Notes: generated from the sequence alone by a model not told the origin. A stretch of 64,000 nucleotides of DNA from Brevibacillus agri (GCF_004117055.1 NZ_CP026363.1:2658001-2722000); one strand, 5' to 3'; counted from the stretch's first letter, positions 29,163 through 38,628 are shown. A program made the numbers and translations.

Positions 29163-30134
29163 ATGGCTGAAAGAAAGAGGAGGCTGTGGGTTACGGTCTT
29201 TGTCGCAGGAGCGATGGCGCTGCTGCTGCAATACCAGCCGATCCACCAATACATCAGCTTTGTCAAAAACGATCAGGTCGTGACGGCGGAAAAAATTTTG
29301 GATGAAAAAGAGCGGTTGCGGGCCCAGATTGAGCAGTGGAAGGAAGGACGGGAGGAAGCGCCTGTCGATGCCGTCGTGGATCAGACGTGGAAAGCGATCC
29401 CTGGCTACAACGGACGCGTCGTGGACGTGGAAGCGTCCGTGGAAAAGATGCTCGCTGCCGGAGTGACCGGGCCGGAAATGCTGGTCTACAAGGAAGTTCC
29501 GCCAGCCGTCTCGCTCGATCAGCTTGGGGCGCAGCCCATCTACCGGGGAAATCCGAAGAAGCCGACCATTTCCTTCATGATTAACGTAGCCTGGGGCAAT
29601 GAATACTTGGATTCGATGCTGGATACATTGGATAAGCACAAAGTGAAGACGACGTTTTTTCTGGATGGCTCGTGGGTCAAGCGCTATCCGGAAGAGGCGA
29701 AAAAAATTGCCGCGCGCGGCCATGAGATCGGCAATCACGCCTACTCGCATCCGGACATGAGCACGCTGGGGACGCAGCGCATCCACCAGGAGATCAGCCG
29801 CACACAGGACGTCATTTCCAAAACACTGGGGATCAAGCCCGCCTTGTTTGCTCCCCCTTCCGGATCGTTCAACAAGCAGGTCGTGCAAATCGCGCACGCC
29901 TCCTACCAGATGAAGACGATCATGTGGACGGCCGATACCGTGGACTGGAAAAAGCCTTCCCCAAGTTTTGTCATCAAAAAAATCAGCGGCTTGATGGGCA
30001 ACGGCGTCCTTGTGCTGATGCACCCGACAGCAGCCTCAGAGGCCAGTCTGGACCAGTTGCTCACGATTGCCAAGCAAAAGGGCTTGCACCCGGTCACCGT
30101 ATCCGAGGTGCTCTCCAGCCGCCGCCTGCCGTGA
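29163..30134 (+). CDS. ylxY: YlxY-type polysaccharide deacetylase-like protein
   Basis: This encodes 323 residues from ATG 29163 with AAAGAGGAGGG upstream; an earlier TTG (29115) has no ribosome-binding site. Residues 8-26 are a membrane anchor or signal sequence. The carbohydrate esterase 4 (NodB) fold occupies about 125-310. The metal His pair is present (GNHAYSHPDMS), as is the late LMHP His. The usual TFDDG catalytic motif is replaced by MINVAWGN and the next motif reads FAPPSGS without Arg. This is normal for the sporulation-associated YlxY subgroup and suggests it is not a classical deacetylase. Confidence 0.88.
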   Translation: MAERKRRLWVTVFVAGAMALLLQYQPIHQYISFVKNDQVVTAEKILDEKERLRAQIEQWKEGREEAPVDAVVDQTWKAIPGYNGRVVDVEASVEKMLAAGVTGPEMLVYKEVPPAVSLDQLGAQPIYRGNPKKPTISFMINVAWGNEYLDSMLDTLDKHKVKTTFFLDGSWVKRYPEEAKKIAARGHEIGNHAYSHPDMSTLGTQRIHQEISRTQDVISKTLGIKPALFAPPSGSFNKQVVQIAHASYQMKTIMWTADTVDWKKPSPSFVIKKISGLMGNGVLVLMHPTAASEASLDQLLTIAKQKGLHPVTVSEVLSSRRLP

Positions 30135-30155
30135 TGCGAAAACGTGTTCATTTTA

Positions 30156-30184
30156 TTGTGGAGATAAAAGAAGTTTGCTATAGT
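30156..30184 (+). promoter_or_regulatory. probable sigma-A promoter before mlpA
   Basis: TTGTGG (30156-30161), 17 bases, TATAGT (30179-30184), in an AT-rich gap after ylxY. Confidence 0.6.
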
Positions 30185-30251
30185 TAGACGTGTTTACATT
30201 CACTTCCCGAAAGTTTGCGGATAGAGAGATGATTAACCGAGGAGGATTTGT

Positions 30252-31505
30252 GTGATACAACGTCATACGTGTGATAACGGTCTTAGAATTGTGACGGAAC
30301 GTATTCCGTCTGTTCGCTCTGTTGCGCTAGGCATCTGGGTGGGGACCGGTTCGAAATATGAGAACGAGAAAAACAACGGGATTTCCCATTTTCTTGAACA
30401 TATGTTTTTTAAAGGAACGAGTACGCGCTCTGCGAAAGAAATCGCGGAGACTTTTGACGAGATCGGCGGAAACGTAAACGCCTTTACTTCCAAAGAATAT
30501 ACTTGCTACTATGCGCGGGTGCTCGACCAGCACGCTCCGATTGCGCTGGACGTGCTGGCCGACATGTATTTCGACTCCGTATTCGATCCGGAGGAGCTGG
30601 AAAAGGAAAAAAACGTGGTCATCGAAGAGATCAGCATGTACGAAGACACGCCTGACGATCTCGTCCACGATTTGATCGCAAAAGCGACTTACAGCACGCA
30701 TCCGCTCGGCTATTCGATTTTGGGAACGGAAGACGTGCTGCGCAGCCTGAAGCGTGATGACCTGCTCAGCTACATCAACGCCCACTACCTCCCGACGAAC
30801 ACGGTCGTAACGGTTGCCGGCAATTTTGACGACAGCCTCATTGAAGAGATCAAAAAGCGTTTCAGCGGCTTCGAGCGACCAGGCAAGCTCGCGCCTTTAG
30901 CGGAGCCTGCGTTCGCGGCAAACGCGATCGCCCACAACAAAGCTACAGAGCAAGCGCATCTGTGCCTGTCGCTGCCGGGCTTCAAGGTGGGGCATCCGGA
31001 CGTTTACTCGCTCATTTTGCTGAACAACGTCCTGGGAGGCAGCATGAGCTCGCGGCTGTTCCAGGAAATTCGCGAGGAGCGGGGGCTTGCCTACTCGGTC
31101 TACTCGTACCATTCCTCCTACAAGGAAGCGGGCACGTTTACCGTCTACACGGGCACGGCGCCTGAGCACGTGGGGCAGGTGTTCGATATCGTGACGAACG
31201 TCTTGCGCGATGTGGCCGATCACGGCATCACCGACAAGGAGCTGAACAAAGGGAAGGAACAGTTGAAAGGTAGCCTCATGCTCAGTCTGGAGAGCACCAA
31301 CAGCCGGATGAGCCGCCTCGGTAAAAATGAGCTGCTGCTGGAGCGCCATCTCAGCCTCGATGAAATTATCGCCAAAATCGACCGCGTCTCGCACGAATCG
31401 GTCCTGGCTGTAGCGCAAGAGCTGTTCCGCTCTAAGCTGGCGATGGCGATGGTAAGCCCGCTGGATGGATACCCGTCCAATGTGAAAAACGATCTGTTGC
31501 TCTAA
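30252..31505 (+). CDS. mlpA: M16-family zinc peptidase (MlpA/YmxG)
   Basis: This encodes 417 residues from GTG 30252 after GAGGAGG. This is a processing-peptidase-like M16B protease. The inverted zinc motif HFLEH is at residues 46-50 within GISHFLEHMFFKGT, and the third ligand region NVVIEEISMYEDTP follows about 75 residues later. The C-terminal half has the usual FQEIREERGLAYSV segment. The B. subtilis homologue (mlpA, formerly ymxG) lies in the same place and has been linked to protease regulation. It is distinct from the ymfF/ymfH M16 pair downstream. Confidence 0.92.
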   Translation: MIQRHTCDNGLRIVTERIPSVRSVALGIWVGTGSKYENEKNNGISHFLEHMFFKGTSTRSAKEIAETFDEIGGNVNAFTSKEYTCYYARVLDQHAPIALDVLADMYFDSVFDPEELEKEKNVVIEEISMYEDTPDDLVHDLIAKATYSTHPLGYSILGTEDVLRSLKRDDLLSYINAHYLPTNTVVTVAGNFDDSLIEEIKKRFSGFERPGKLAPLAEPAFAANAIAHNKATEQAHLCLSLPGFKVGHPDVYSLILLNNVLGGSMSSRLFQEIREERGLAYSVYSYHSSYKEAGTFTVYTGTAPEHVGQVFDIVTNVLRDVADHGITDKELNKGKEQLKGSLMLSLESTNSRMSRLGKNELLLERHLSLDEIIAKIDRVSHESVLAVAQELFRSKLAMAMVSPLDGYPSNVKNDLLL

Positions 31506-31519
31506 TAGCTCCCTCTGTG

Positions 31520-31547
31520 AAAAATCCGGCATAGCCCGGATTTTTTT
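31520..31547 (+). terminator. terminator after mlpA
   Basis: AAAAATCCGG (31520-31529) and CCGGATTTTT (from 31536) form a 10-bp stem ending in seven T. Confidence 0.82.
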
Positions 31548-31592
31548 GCGTATATCAACAGTAACGCAAACAGGACAAAGGGGGGCTTCTCC

Positions 31593-31853
31593 ATGCGGCT
31601 TAGCGAACTGGGCGGGAAGGAAATCATCGGTTTGGACAACGGGGAAAAAATGGGGGTCATCAGCGACTCCGACCTCGTCATCCACCCGGAAAACGGCGTC
31701 ATTCAGTCGATCATTTTGCCCGGCGGCAGCTTCTTTGGCTTCGGAAAAAAACGGGAGGACCTGGTTATCCCGTGGAGCTCGATCGTGAAAATCGGTCCGG
31801 ACATGGTCATCATCTCGCTTGCGCAGGTAGAGACACAAGCTACGCAAAAGTAG
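31593..31853 (+). CDS. ymxH: YlmC/YmxH-family PRC-barrel sporulation protein
   Basis: This encodes 86 residues from ATG 31593, with AAAGGGGGG upstream. The sequence is a small PRC-barrel: MRLSELGGKEIIGLDNGEKMG, a central SILPGG-like turn (IILPGGSFFGF), then WSSIVKIGPDMVIIS. The family (YlmC/YmxH) is widespread in endospore formers and placed next to mlpA and the dipicolinate operon, but its activity is unknown. It is single-domain, cytoplasmic and without cysteines. Confidence 0.88.
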   Translation: MRLSELGGKEIIGLDNGEKMGVISDSDLVIHPENGVIQSIILPGGSFFGFGKKREDLVIPWSSIVKIGPDMVIISLAQVETQATQK

Positions 31854-31990
31854 GCGGGGGTGTCACCGAAGTAGCGGGAGTCGAATAGGATGGGGGTAGA
31901 CCGCATGGATTTCCGTCAACTTTTTCAAGAGGAAAACCTTTGCGTTCCGATCATTTAATGCAGTAAAATGTGTGGAAAGGGGAACGCAGC

Positions 31991-32890
31991 ATGCTAACCG
32001 GCATACATGTTGCCTTCATTGGCGGAGACGCTCGCCAGTTGGAAGTCATCAAGCGATGCATTCAACTGGACGCCAGTGTCACGTTAGTTGGCTTCGACAA
32101 CCTGGAAAGCAATTTTACAGGGGCAACGAAGAGACCATTAACATGCGATGTGTTGAAAGACGTGGACGCCCTCATCCTGCCCATCGTAGGAACCGATGAC
32201 CAAGGCTTTGTGGAAAGCATCTTTTGCTCGAAACAATTGCAGCTTCTGGATCAACACGTGGAAAGCTTGCCGAAGCATTGCGTGGTATATACGGGAATGG
32301 CAAAACCTTACCTGAAAAAACTGTTGGCATCCAAGCAGACTCCCCTCGTGGAGCTGCTGGATCGCGATGACGTAGCCATCTATAACTCCATCCCGACGGT
32401 GGAGGGAGCACTCATGATGGCGATTCAAAATACGGATATCACGATTCATGGATCTCAGTCAATCGTTTTGGGATTAGGTCGAACAGGTTTGTCTATGGCC
32501 CGGGCCCTGCATGCACTGGGAGCGCGTGTTAGAGTGGGGGCTAGGCGTCAGGAACACTTGGCACGCATCTATGAGATGGGATTGACTCCCTTCCCGATCA
32601 GTGAGCTAAAGCAACAAGTCACGAATGCTGATTTCATTTTTAATACCGTCCCGCAGCTACTCCTCACGGCAGAGATCATTGCGCAAATGCCGCAATCGGC
32701 GTTTATTCTCGATCTTGCCTCCAAGCCGGGAGGGACAGATTTTCGATACGCCGAAAGACGAGGCATCAAAGCGCTTCTCGCTCCCGGATTACCTGGAATC
32801 GTTGCACCGAAAACCGCAGGGCAGATTTTGGCCCAGATTTTGTCGCGTCTCATTGCGGAGCAGAGGAGAACCAGGGGGGAGTCAACATGA
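31991..32890 (+). CDS. dpaA: dipicolinate synthase subunit A
   Basis: This encodes 299 residues (B. subtilis SpoVFA 297) from ATG 31991 with AAAGGGGAA upstream. With DpaB it converts 4-hydroxy-tetrahydrodipicolinate, a lysine-pathway intermediate, into dipicolinic acid, the calcium chelator that fills the spore core. A Rossmann dinucleotide site is clear: LGLGRTGLSMARALHALGARV (about 167-187). It overlaps dpaB by four bases. In B. subtilis the operon is sigma-K driven in the mother cell. I could not identify a convincing sigma-K promoter in the 137 bases upstream. Confidence 0.95.
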   Translation: MLTGIHVAFIGGDARQLEVIKRCIQLDASVTLVGFDNLESNFTGATKRPLTCDVLKDVDALILPIVGTDDQGFVESIFCSKQLQLLDQHVESLPKHCVVYTGMAKPYLKKLLASKQTPLVELLDRDDVAIYNSIPTVEGALMMAIQNTDITIHGSQSIVLGLGRTGLSMARALHALGARVRVGARRQEHLARIYEMGLTPFPISELKQQVTNADFIFNTVPQLLLTAEIIAQMPQSAFILDLASKPGGTDFRYAERRGIKALLAPGLPGIVAPKTAGQILAQILSRLIAEQRRTRGEST

Positions 32891-33483
32891 GCATGCTGCA
32901 GGGAAAGACCATTGGCTTTGGATTGTCAGGATCGCATTGCACGTTTGAAGAAACCATGCCGCAAATCAAGCGGTTTGTGGACGCCGGAGCGAGAGTGATT
33001 CCGATCGTTTCGAATACGATCATGACGACGGACACGCGCTTTGGAACCTCGCAGAGCTGGCAACAGCAGCTCAAGGATTTGACAGGGGAGGAACTGATTT
33101 CGACGATTCCCCAGGCAGAACCTTTGGGACCTTCAAAATTGTTGGACGTGATGGTGATTGCTCCCTGCACGGGCAGCTCGACCAGCCGTCTGGCAAATGC
33201 CATCACCGACAGCGCGGTACTCATGGCTGCCAAGGCGACCATGCGCAATTTGCGACCGCTTGTCATCGCAATCTCCACCAATGATGGTCTGGGATTAAAC
33301 GCTGCCAATATTGCCAAGCTGTTGGCGGCGAAGAATATCTATTTCGTGCCGTTCGGGCAGGATGCTCCGGACAAAAAGCCAAACTCGCTCGTTGCCCGCA
33401 TGGACCTGTTACTGGAAACATGCGAGGCGGCATTGGAAGGTAGGCAATTGCAACCCTTGCTCATCGAAAGATTCAACTACTAA
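32887..33483 (+). CDS. dpaB: dipicolinate synthase subunit B (flavoprotein)
   Basis: This encodes 198 residues from ATG 32887, overlapping dpaA (ATGA). It belongs to the phosphopantothenoylcysteine-decarboxylase-like flavoprotein fold. IGFGLSGSHCTFEETM at the N-terminus binds the flavin phosphate. APCTGSSTSRLANAITDSAV is the family signature. It is the partner of DpaA in dipicolinate formation and so a marker of a true endospore former. The lysine-pathway genes asd, dapG and dapA follow and supply the substrate. Confidence 0.95.
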   Translation: MSMLQGKTIGFGLSGSHCTFEETMPQIKRFVDAGARVIPIVSNTIMTTDTRFGTSQSWQQQLKDLTGEELISTIPQAEPLGPSKLLDVMVIAPCTGSSTSRLANAITDSAVLMAAKATMRNLRPLVIAISTNDGLGLNAANIAKLLAAKNIYFVPFGQDAPDKKPNSLVARMDLLLETCEAALEGRQLQPLLIERFNY

Positions 33484-33538
33484 ACCAAACACAAAAAAAC
33501 AATTCACCTGCTTTTCGCGATTAGGAGGAGAGTAAGAG

Positions 33539-34579
33539 ATGGCTAACCAACTGACTTACAATGTAGCAGTAGTCGGTGCGACTGGCGCAGTCGGACAACA
33601 AATGATTCGCTTACTGGAAGAGCGCAACTTCCCGATTAAACAGCTCAAGCTGCTTGCTTCCGGACGTTCTGCCGGCAAGACAGTCACGTTCAAGGGACAA
33701 GAAGTTGTCCTGGAAGAAGCTACTCCTGAGAGCTTTGCGGGAATCGATTTTGCCCTGTTCAGCGCGGGAGGAGGCGTGAGCAAGGAACTGGCTCCTCACG
33801 CTGTGCGTCACGGCGCCGTCGTAATCGACAACACCAGCGCATTCCGGATGGACCCGGATGTGCCGCTCGTTGTGCCAGAGGTGAACATGGACGCCGCTCT
33901 CGCTCATAAAGGAATCATTGCGAATCCAAACTGCTCTACCATTCAGATGGTAGCCGCTCTGAAACCCTTGTATGATCGTTTTGGAATAGACCGCATTATC
34001 GTTTCTACTTACCAGGCAGTGTCTGGTGCCGGCCAGTCCGCAATCAACGAGCTGCGCGACCAGAGCCGCGACGTTCTGGACGGAAAAGAAGCAGAATGTC
34101 ATGTCCTGCCTGTAGGAAAACTGCCTGTTCACCATCAAATTGCCTTCAACGCGATTCCGCAAATTGATGTGTTTACTGACAACGGCTTTACTTACGAAGA
34201 GATGAAAATGGTCAATGAAACCAAAAAAATCTTCGGTGATGACACTGTGCAGGTTTCTGCCACATGCGTACGCATTCCGGTCGTTTACGGACACAGTGAG
34301 TCAGTTTACGTGGAGCTGAAACAGGATTACGACCTGAACGAGGTAAGAGCTCTCCTGGAGAACGCCCCAGGCGTTGTGGTGGTAGATGCGCCGCAAGAAC
34401 AGCAATATCCTCTGGCTACGGATGCTACCGGCAAGCTAGATGTGTTTGTCGGCCGCTTGCGTCGTGATCTCCATCATCCTCGAGGACTGCATATGTGGAT
34501 CGTTTCTGACAACCTTCTCAAAGGTGCAGCATGGAATACAGTACAAATCGCTGAAGAACTCATCAAAGCAAGAGCATAG
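33539..34579 (+). CDS. asd: aspartate-semialdehyde dehydrogenase
   Basis: This encodes 346 residues from ATG 33539 with TAGGAGGAGA upstream. It reduces aspartyl phosphate to aspartate semialdehyde with NADPH, the branch point to lysine, DAP, threonine and methionine. VVGATGAVGQQMIRLL binds NADPH; the catalytic cysteine is in ANPNCSTIQM. The C-terminal segment HMWIVSDNLLKGAAWNTVQIAEEL is the family end. Codon use is moderately biased toward highly expressed choices. Confidence 0.97.
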   Translation: MANQLTYNVAVVGATGAVGQQMIRLLEERNFPIKQLKLLASGRSAGKTVTFKGQEVVLEEATPESFAGIDFALFSAGGGVSKELAPHAVRHGAVVIDNTSAFRMDPDVPLVVPEVNMDAALAHKGIIANPNCSTIQMVAALKPLYDRFGIDRIIVSTYQAVSGAGQSAINELRDQSRDVLDGKEAECHVLPVGKLPVHHQIAFNAIPQIDVFTDNGFTYEEMKMVNETKKIFGDDTVQVSATCVRIPVVYGHSESVYVELKQDYDLNEVRALLENAPGVVVVDAPQEQQYPLATDATGKLDVFVGRLRRDLHHPRGLHMWIVSDNLLKGAAWNTVQIAEELIKARA

Positions 34580-34590
34580 GGGAGAGGTTT

Positions 34591-35817
34591 GTGAAGATTC
34601 TCGTCCAGAAGTTCGGTGGTTCTTCCTTGACGACGGAAGATTGCCGGATGAGGGCAATCTACCATATAGAAAAAGCGATCGACGAAGGCTATGCCCTCGT
34701 CGTTGTCGTATCGGCCATGGGGCGCAAAGGCGACCCGTACGCAACCGATACACTTTTGCAGTTGGTTCGCAGCAATGGGAACCAACTGCCTCGCCGCGAG
34801 ATGGATATGCTGATGCATACAGGGGAGATCATCTCCGCGACTGTCATGTGCAGCATGCTCAATTCCCGCGGCATCAAGGCTACTATCTTGACTGGCGGCC
34901 AGGCCAACATCGTGACGAGCGACGATTTTACGAATGCGCAAATTATGTCGATTGACCCGAGCCGCATTTTGCAAGACCTGCATGCAGGCCAAGTCGTGAT
35001 CGTGCCCGGCTTCCAGGGGCGGACAGAGAATTGGGAAATTACGACGCTGGGACGCGGTGGCAGCGACACGACAGCTACAGCTCTCGGCGTTGCCCTGCAA
35101 GCGGAGATGGTAGACATTTTTACGGATGTAGAGGGCATCATGACAGCGGACCCGCGCATCGTCGAAGAAGCGCAGCCGCTCGAAATGGTGACGTACACCG
35201 AGATTTGCAACATGGCTCACCTGGGAGCAAAAGTGATTCATCCGCGGGCGGTAGAAATCGCGATGCAGGCCAACGTGCCGATTCGCGTTCGCTCTACGTT
35301 TTCGGACGACCCTGGCACACTTGTGACGACCATGCTGGAGATCGGCAAGAAGGGGTATTCGGTTCAGGACAGGGTCGTCATGGGGATTGCCCACGTGCCG
35401 AACATTACCCAGATCAAGGTGGCCAACAAGGAAGGCTACTACGATACACAACTGCAAGTATTCAAAACGATGGCAACGAATAACATCAGTGTCGATTTCA
35501 TCAACGTGAATCCGCTGGGGGTTGCCTACACCGTTCACGACGAGATGGGACCGAAAGCAGCGCGGCTCTTGACAGATATGGGCTACGAACCGCAACTGCT
35601 GCCGCATTGCGCAAAGGTTTCCGTCATCGGGGCAGGAATGACAGGAGTGCCGGGCGTCATGGCACGAATCGTTGAGGCTCTGACGCAAGAAGACATTCAG
35701 ATTTTGCAATCGGCCGACTCCCATACGACCATTTGGGTACTGGTGCATGAGGCGGAAATGGTGCGGGCCGTACGTGCCTTGCATCAACAGTTCAATCTGC
35801 ATGCCCACCATATGTGA
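34591..35817 (+). CDS. dapG: aspartate kinase I (DAP-sensitive type)
   Basis: This encodes 408 residues from GTG 34591 with GGGAGAGG upstream. Aspartate kinase phosphorylates aspartate to open the aspartate pathway. Kinase motifs are VQKFGGSSL at the N-terminus and LGRGGSDTTATALG in the middle. Two ACT domains occupy the C-terminal 140 residues (from about VVMGIAHVPNITQIKV), consistent with allosteric control. By position between asd and dapA it is DapG, the isozyme inhibited by meso-diaminopimelate in B. subtilis, used for cell wall and dipicolinate. Confidence 0.95.
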   Translation: MKILVQKFGGSSLTTEDCRMRAIYHIEKAIDEGYALVVVVSAMGRKGDPYATDTLLQLVRSNGNQLPRREMDMLMHTGEIISATVMCSMLNSRGIKATILTGGQANIVTSDDFTNAQIMSIDPSRILQDLHAGQVVIVPGFQGRTENWEITTLGRGGSDTTATALGVALQAEMVDIFTDVEGIMTADPRIVEEAQPLEMVTYTEICNMAHLGAKVIHPRAVEIAMQANVPIRVRSTFSDDPGTLVTTMLEIGKKGYSVQDRVVMGIAHVPNITQIKVANKEGYYDTQLQVFKTMATNNISVDFINVNPLGVAYTVHDEMGPKAARLLTDMGYEPQLLPHCAKVSVIGAGMTGVPGVMARIVEALTQEDIQILQSADSHTTIWVLVHEAEMVRAVRALHQQFNLHAHHM

Positions 35818-35875
35818 GCACTCTTATTTTCATTTTTGATGCCTACTGATTACAACAAGAGGAGTTGGAAAGCTA

Positions 35876-36742
35876 GTGGCACGTTTTGGTCGGCTGGTTA
35901 CCGCCATGGTAACGCCTTTTAATGAACAATTACAGATTGATTTCGATAAAACGGAGCGCCTGATCGATCACCTGATTGCCAACGGGACGACAGGCATCGT
36001 ACTGAGCGGAACGACAGGCGAGTCGCCGACGCTCTCCCGCGCGGAGAAGCTGGAACTGTTTCGCCACGCCGTTGCGTATGCAAAAGGCAAGTGCCACATT
36101 ATCGCCGGAACGGGCAGCAACGACACCGCGTCCAGCATCGAGTTCACCCAGGAGGTTCAGTCCATCGGCGTAGACGCTGTCATGGTTGTGGCTCCTTACT
36201 ACAGCAAGCCGTCCCAGGAAGGTCTGTACGCTCATTTCAAAGCATTGGCAGAGTCGACGGACCTCCCTGTCATGCTGTACAACGTACCTGGCCGCTCGGT
36301 TGTGAACATGACGGCAGAGACGACCTTGCGTCTGGCAAAGCTGCCCAACGTCGTTTGCATCAAGGAAGCTTCCGGCAACCTGGGTCAGATGGCGCAAATT
36401 ATCGAGCATGCTCCGGAAGGCTTCGAACTGTACAGCGGTGACGATGGCTTGACGTTGCCCATCCTGTCGATTGGCGGGGTAGGCATTGTCAGTGTGGCGA
36501 GCCACGTTGTCGGCCCGCAAATGACCGAGATGATGGACGCCTTCTTCCAAGGAAAACACGCGGAAGCGGCGAGCATTCACCGCAAACTGATGCCTGTGTT
36601 TGAAGGGCTGTTCGCGTATCCGAGCCCGGGGCCGACCAAAGTCGCGCTGGAAAAGCTCGGCGTTTCCGTGGGGGGGGTACGTCTGCCATTGGTGGAGCTG
36701 AACGAACAGGAAAAAGCATTTGTTCACTCGTTGTTTGCCTAA
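35876..36742 (+). CDS. dapA: 4-hydroxy-tetrahydrodipicolinate synthase
   Basis: This encodes 288 residues from GTG 35876 with AGAGGAGTTGG upstream. A TIM-barrel class I aldolase condenses pyruvate and aspartate semialdehyde. Visible catalytic elements are TGIVLSGTTGESPTLS, YNVPGRS (catalytic Tyr) and VVCIKEASGNL with the Schiff-base Lys. Its product is the direct substrate of DpaA/DpaB upstream, so substrate and dipicolinate genes form one functional block. A strong terminator follows. Confidence 0.97.
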   Translation: MARFGRLVTAMVTPFNEQLQIDFDKTERLIDHLIANGTTGIVLSGTTGESPTLSRAEKLELFRHAVAYAKGKCHIIAGTGSNDTASSIEFTQEVQSIGVDAVMVVAPYYSKPSQEGLYAHFKALAESTDLPVMLYNVPGRSVVNMTAETTLRLAKLPNVVCIKEASGNLGQMAQIIEHAPEGFELYSGDDGLTLPILSIGGVGIVSVASHVVGPQMTEMMDAFFQGKHAEAASIHRKLMPVFEGLFAYPSPGPTKVALEKLGVSVGGVRLPLVELNEQEKAFVHSLFA

Positions 36743-36764
36743 CTGAAAAAAGCACGAGATGCGT

Positions 36765-36799
36765 AAAAGAGCCATTCCACAATTGGGATGGCTCTTTTT
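36765..36799 (+). terminator. terminator after dapA
   Basis: AAAGAGCCATTCC (36766-36778) pairs with GGGATGGCTCTTT (36785-36797, one G-U) and continues into five T. Confidence 0.87.
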
Positions 36800-36801
36800 C
36801 C

Positions 36802-36831
36802 TTGTGTTCGGGTTTTCACTTCGGGTATAAT
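36802..36831 (+). promoter_or_regulatory. promoter of rnjB
   Basis: TTGTGT (36802-36807), 18 bases, perfect TATAAT (36826-36831), directly after the dapA terminator. Confidence 0.68.
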
Positions 36832-36897
36832 GAAAATAAGTGATTTGGGGCGGTTTTTTTGAGTGGACATGACAACTAAATATAGGAGGTTACACGT

Positions 36898-38574
36898 TTG
36901 GCAAAGTCGAATCACTCTGTTCTCATTTTCGCCCTGGGCGGAGTCGGCGAAATTGGGAAGAATATGTATGTGGTACAAAGCGGGGACGACATCGTAGTGA
37001 TTGATGCCGGATTGAAATTCCCGGAAGAGGAAATGCTGGGAATTGACATGGTGATTCCGGACATCACCTACTTGGAAGAGAACCGCGACAAAGTTCGGGG
37101 TATCATTATTACGCATGGACACGAAGATCATATCGGCGGCCTCAGCTATGTGCTGAAGCATTTGAAAGTCCCGGTTTATGCGACAAAACTTACCCTCGGC
37201 CTGATTGATGCAAAATTGAAAGAAGCGGGTATTCTAAACGAAACGAAGCGAGTATTGATTAACAGCGATTCAGAGGTCGTCCTCGGAAAAATGAAAGCGA
37301 CTTTTTTCCGGGTGAATCACAGTATTCCGGATTGTGTGGGAGTATGCCTGGAAACGCCTGAAGGCTACGTCGTCCACACAGGAGACTTCAAGTTCGACCA
37401 AACACCGATCAACAACCAGGCTGCCGATCTGGCAAAAATGGCCATGATTGGCGATCGTGGTGTATTGTGCTTGCTGTCTGACAGTACGAATGCGGAACGG
37501 CCTGGATTTACCGGATCGGAACGCTCTGTCGGCATCGCGATCAAAGACGTCTTCAGCAAGGCGACGGGACGAATCGTCGTCTCTACCTTCGCGTCGAACG
37601 TGCACCGCATCCAGCAAGTCGTGGATGCAGCCGTGCAGTTCAACCGCAAGCTGACAGTTGTCGGCCGGAGCATGCAAAACGTCATCAATATCAGCAGAGA
37701 GCTGGGCTATTTGTTCGTTCCGGAAGGCTTGATTGTCGAGAGCGACGAAATCAACAAGCTGCCTGCTGAGCAAGTCGTTATTTTATCTACTGGAAGCCAA
37801 GGAGAGCCAATGTCTGCGCTCACACGCATGGCCCGATCCGCCCATCGGAAAATTGACATCCTTCCAGGAGATACGGTCATTATTGCAGCGACCCCGATTC
37901 CGGGAAATGAAAAGTATGTAGCGCGCACGATTGACCAGCTTTCAAGAATTGGCGCTGATGTGATTTATGGCGGCCATGGACCTAACGGAACCGTCCACGT
38001 CTCCGGTCATGGCAGTCAGGAAGAACTGCGACTGATGCTGAATTTAATGAAGCCTAAGTACTTTATTCCCGTTCACGGCGAATACCGGATGCTGAAAATG
38101 CATTCCTTGCTGGCTGAACAGGTGGGCATTCCAGAGGAGAACATCTTTTTGCTGGATAACGGCGACACGGTGGAAATCTCCGGGGGCCGGGCGCGTTATG
38201 GCCCGAAAGTCCACGCAGGCAATGTCCTGATTGACGGCCTGGGTGTCGGCGATGTTGGAAACATCGTACTTAGAGATCGCAAATTACTGTCCCAAGACGG
38301 CATACTGGTAGTTGTCGTTACACTCAGCAAACAAAATGGCACGATTTTGTCTGGTCCAGACATCATCTCTCGCGGTTTCGTCTACGTGCGTGAATCCGAG
38401 GAACTGCTGGATGAAGCGAATCGCATAGTGACCCAAACACTTGTCAAGTGCATGGAAGAAAATGTAAACGAATGGTCATCCCTCAAAAACAACGTAAAAG
38501 AATCATTGGGACGTTATTTGTACGAGCAAACTCGTCGCCGTCCGATGATCTTGCCGATTATCATGGAAGTGTAA
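36898..38574 (+). CDS. rnjB: ribonuclease J (RNase J2-type by position)
   Basis: This encodes 558 residues from TTG 36898 after TAGGAGG. This is a beta-CASP metallo-beta-lactamase nuclease with endo- and 5'-3' exonuclease activity. FALGGVGEIGKNMYV starts the fold, and GIIITHGHEDHIGGL is the zinc motif, with all His/Asp residues intact. LSDSTNAERPG and STFASNVHRIQQV are beta-CASP motifs. Position between dapA and tepA matches rnjB (ymfA) of B. subtilis; rnjA is elsewhere. Because the active-site motif is intact, paralogue assignment rests on location. Confidence 0.9.
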   Translation: MAKSNHSVLIFALGGVGEIGKNMYVVQSGDDIVVIDAGLKFPEEEMLGIDMVIPDITYLEENRDKVRGIIITHGHEDHIGGLSYVLKHLKVPVYATKLTLGLIDAKLKEAGILNETKRVLINSDSEVVLGKMKATFFRVNHSIPDCVGVCLETPEGYVVHTGDFKFDQTPINNQAADLAKMAMIGDRGVLCLLSDSTNAERPGFTGSERSVGIAIKDVFSKATGRIVVSTFASNVHRIQQVVDAAVQFNRKLTVVGRSMQNVINISRELGYLFVPEGLIVESDEINKLPAEQVVILSTGSQGEPMSALTRMARSAHRKIDILPGDTVIIAATPIPGNEKYVARTIDQLSRIGADVIYGGHGPNGTVHVSGHGSQEELRLMLNLMKPKYFIPVHGEYRMLKMHSLLAEQVGIPEENIFLLDNGDTVEISGGRARYGPKVHAGNVLIDGLGVGDVGNIVLRDRKLLSQDGILVVVVTLSKQNGTILSGPDIISRGFVYVRESEELLDEANRIVTQTLVKCMEENVNEWSSLKNNVKESLGRYLYEQTRRRPMILPIIMEV

Positions 38575-38586
38575 GGCTAGGAAAAG

Positions 38587-38628
38587 AGTCAGGAATCCCC
38601 CAAAACAACGGGGTTCCTGGCTTTTTTT
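38587..38628 (+). terminator. terminator after rnjB
   Basis: AGTCAGGAA(T)CCCC pairs with GGGGTTCCTGGCT (one bulge, one G-U), followed by seven T. Confidence 0.83.

Noticed and set aside
31854-31990. sigma-K promoter for the dipicolinate genes
   Set aside because: Expected from the family, but no convincing -35/-10 pair could be identified by eye.
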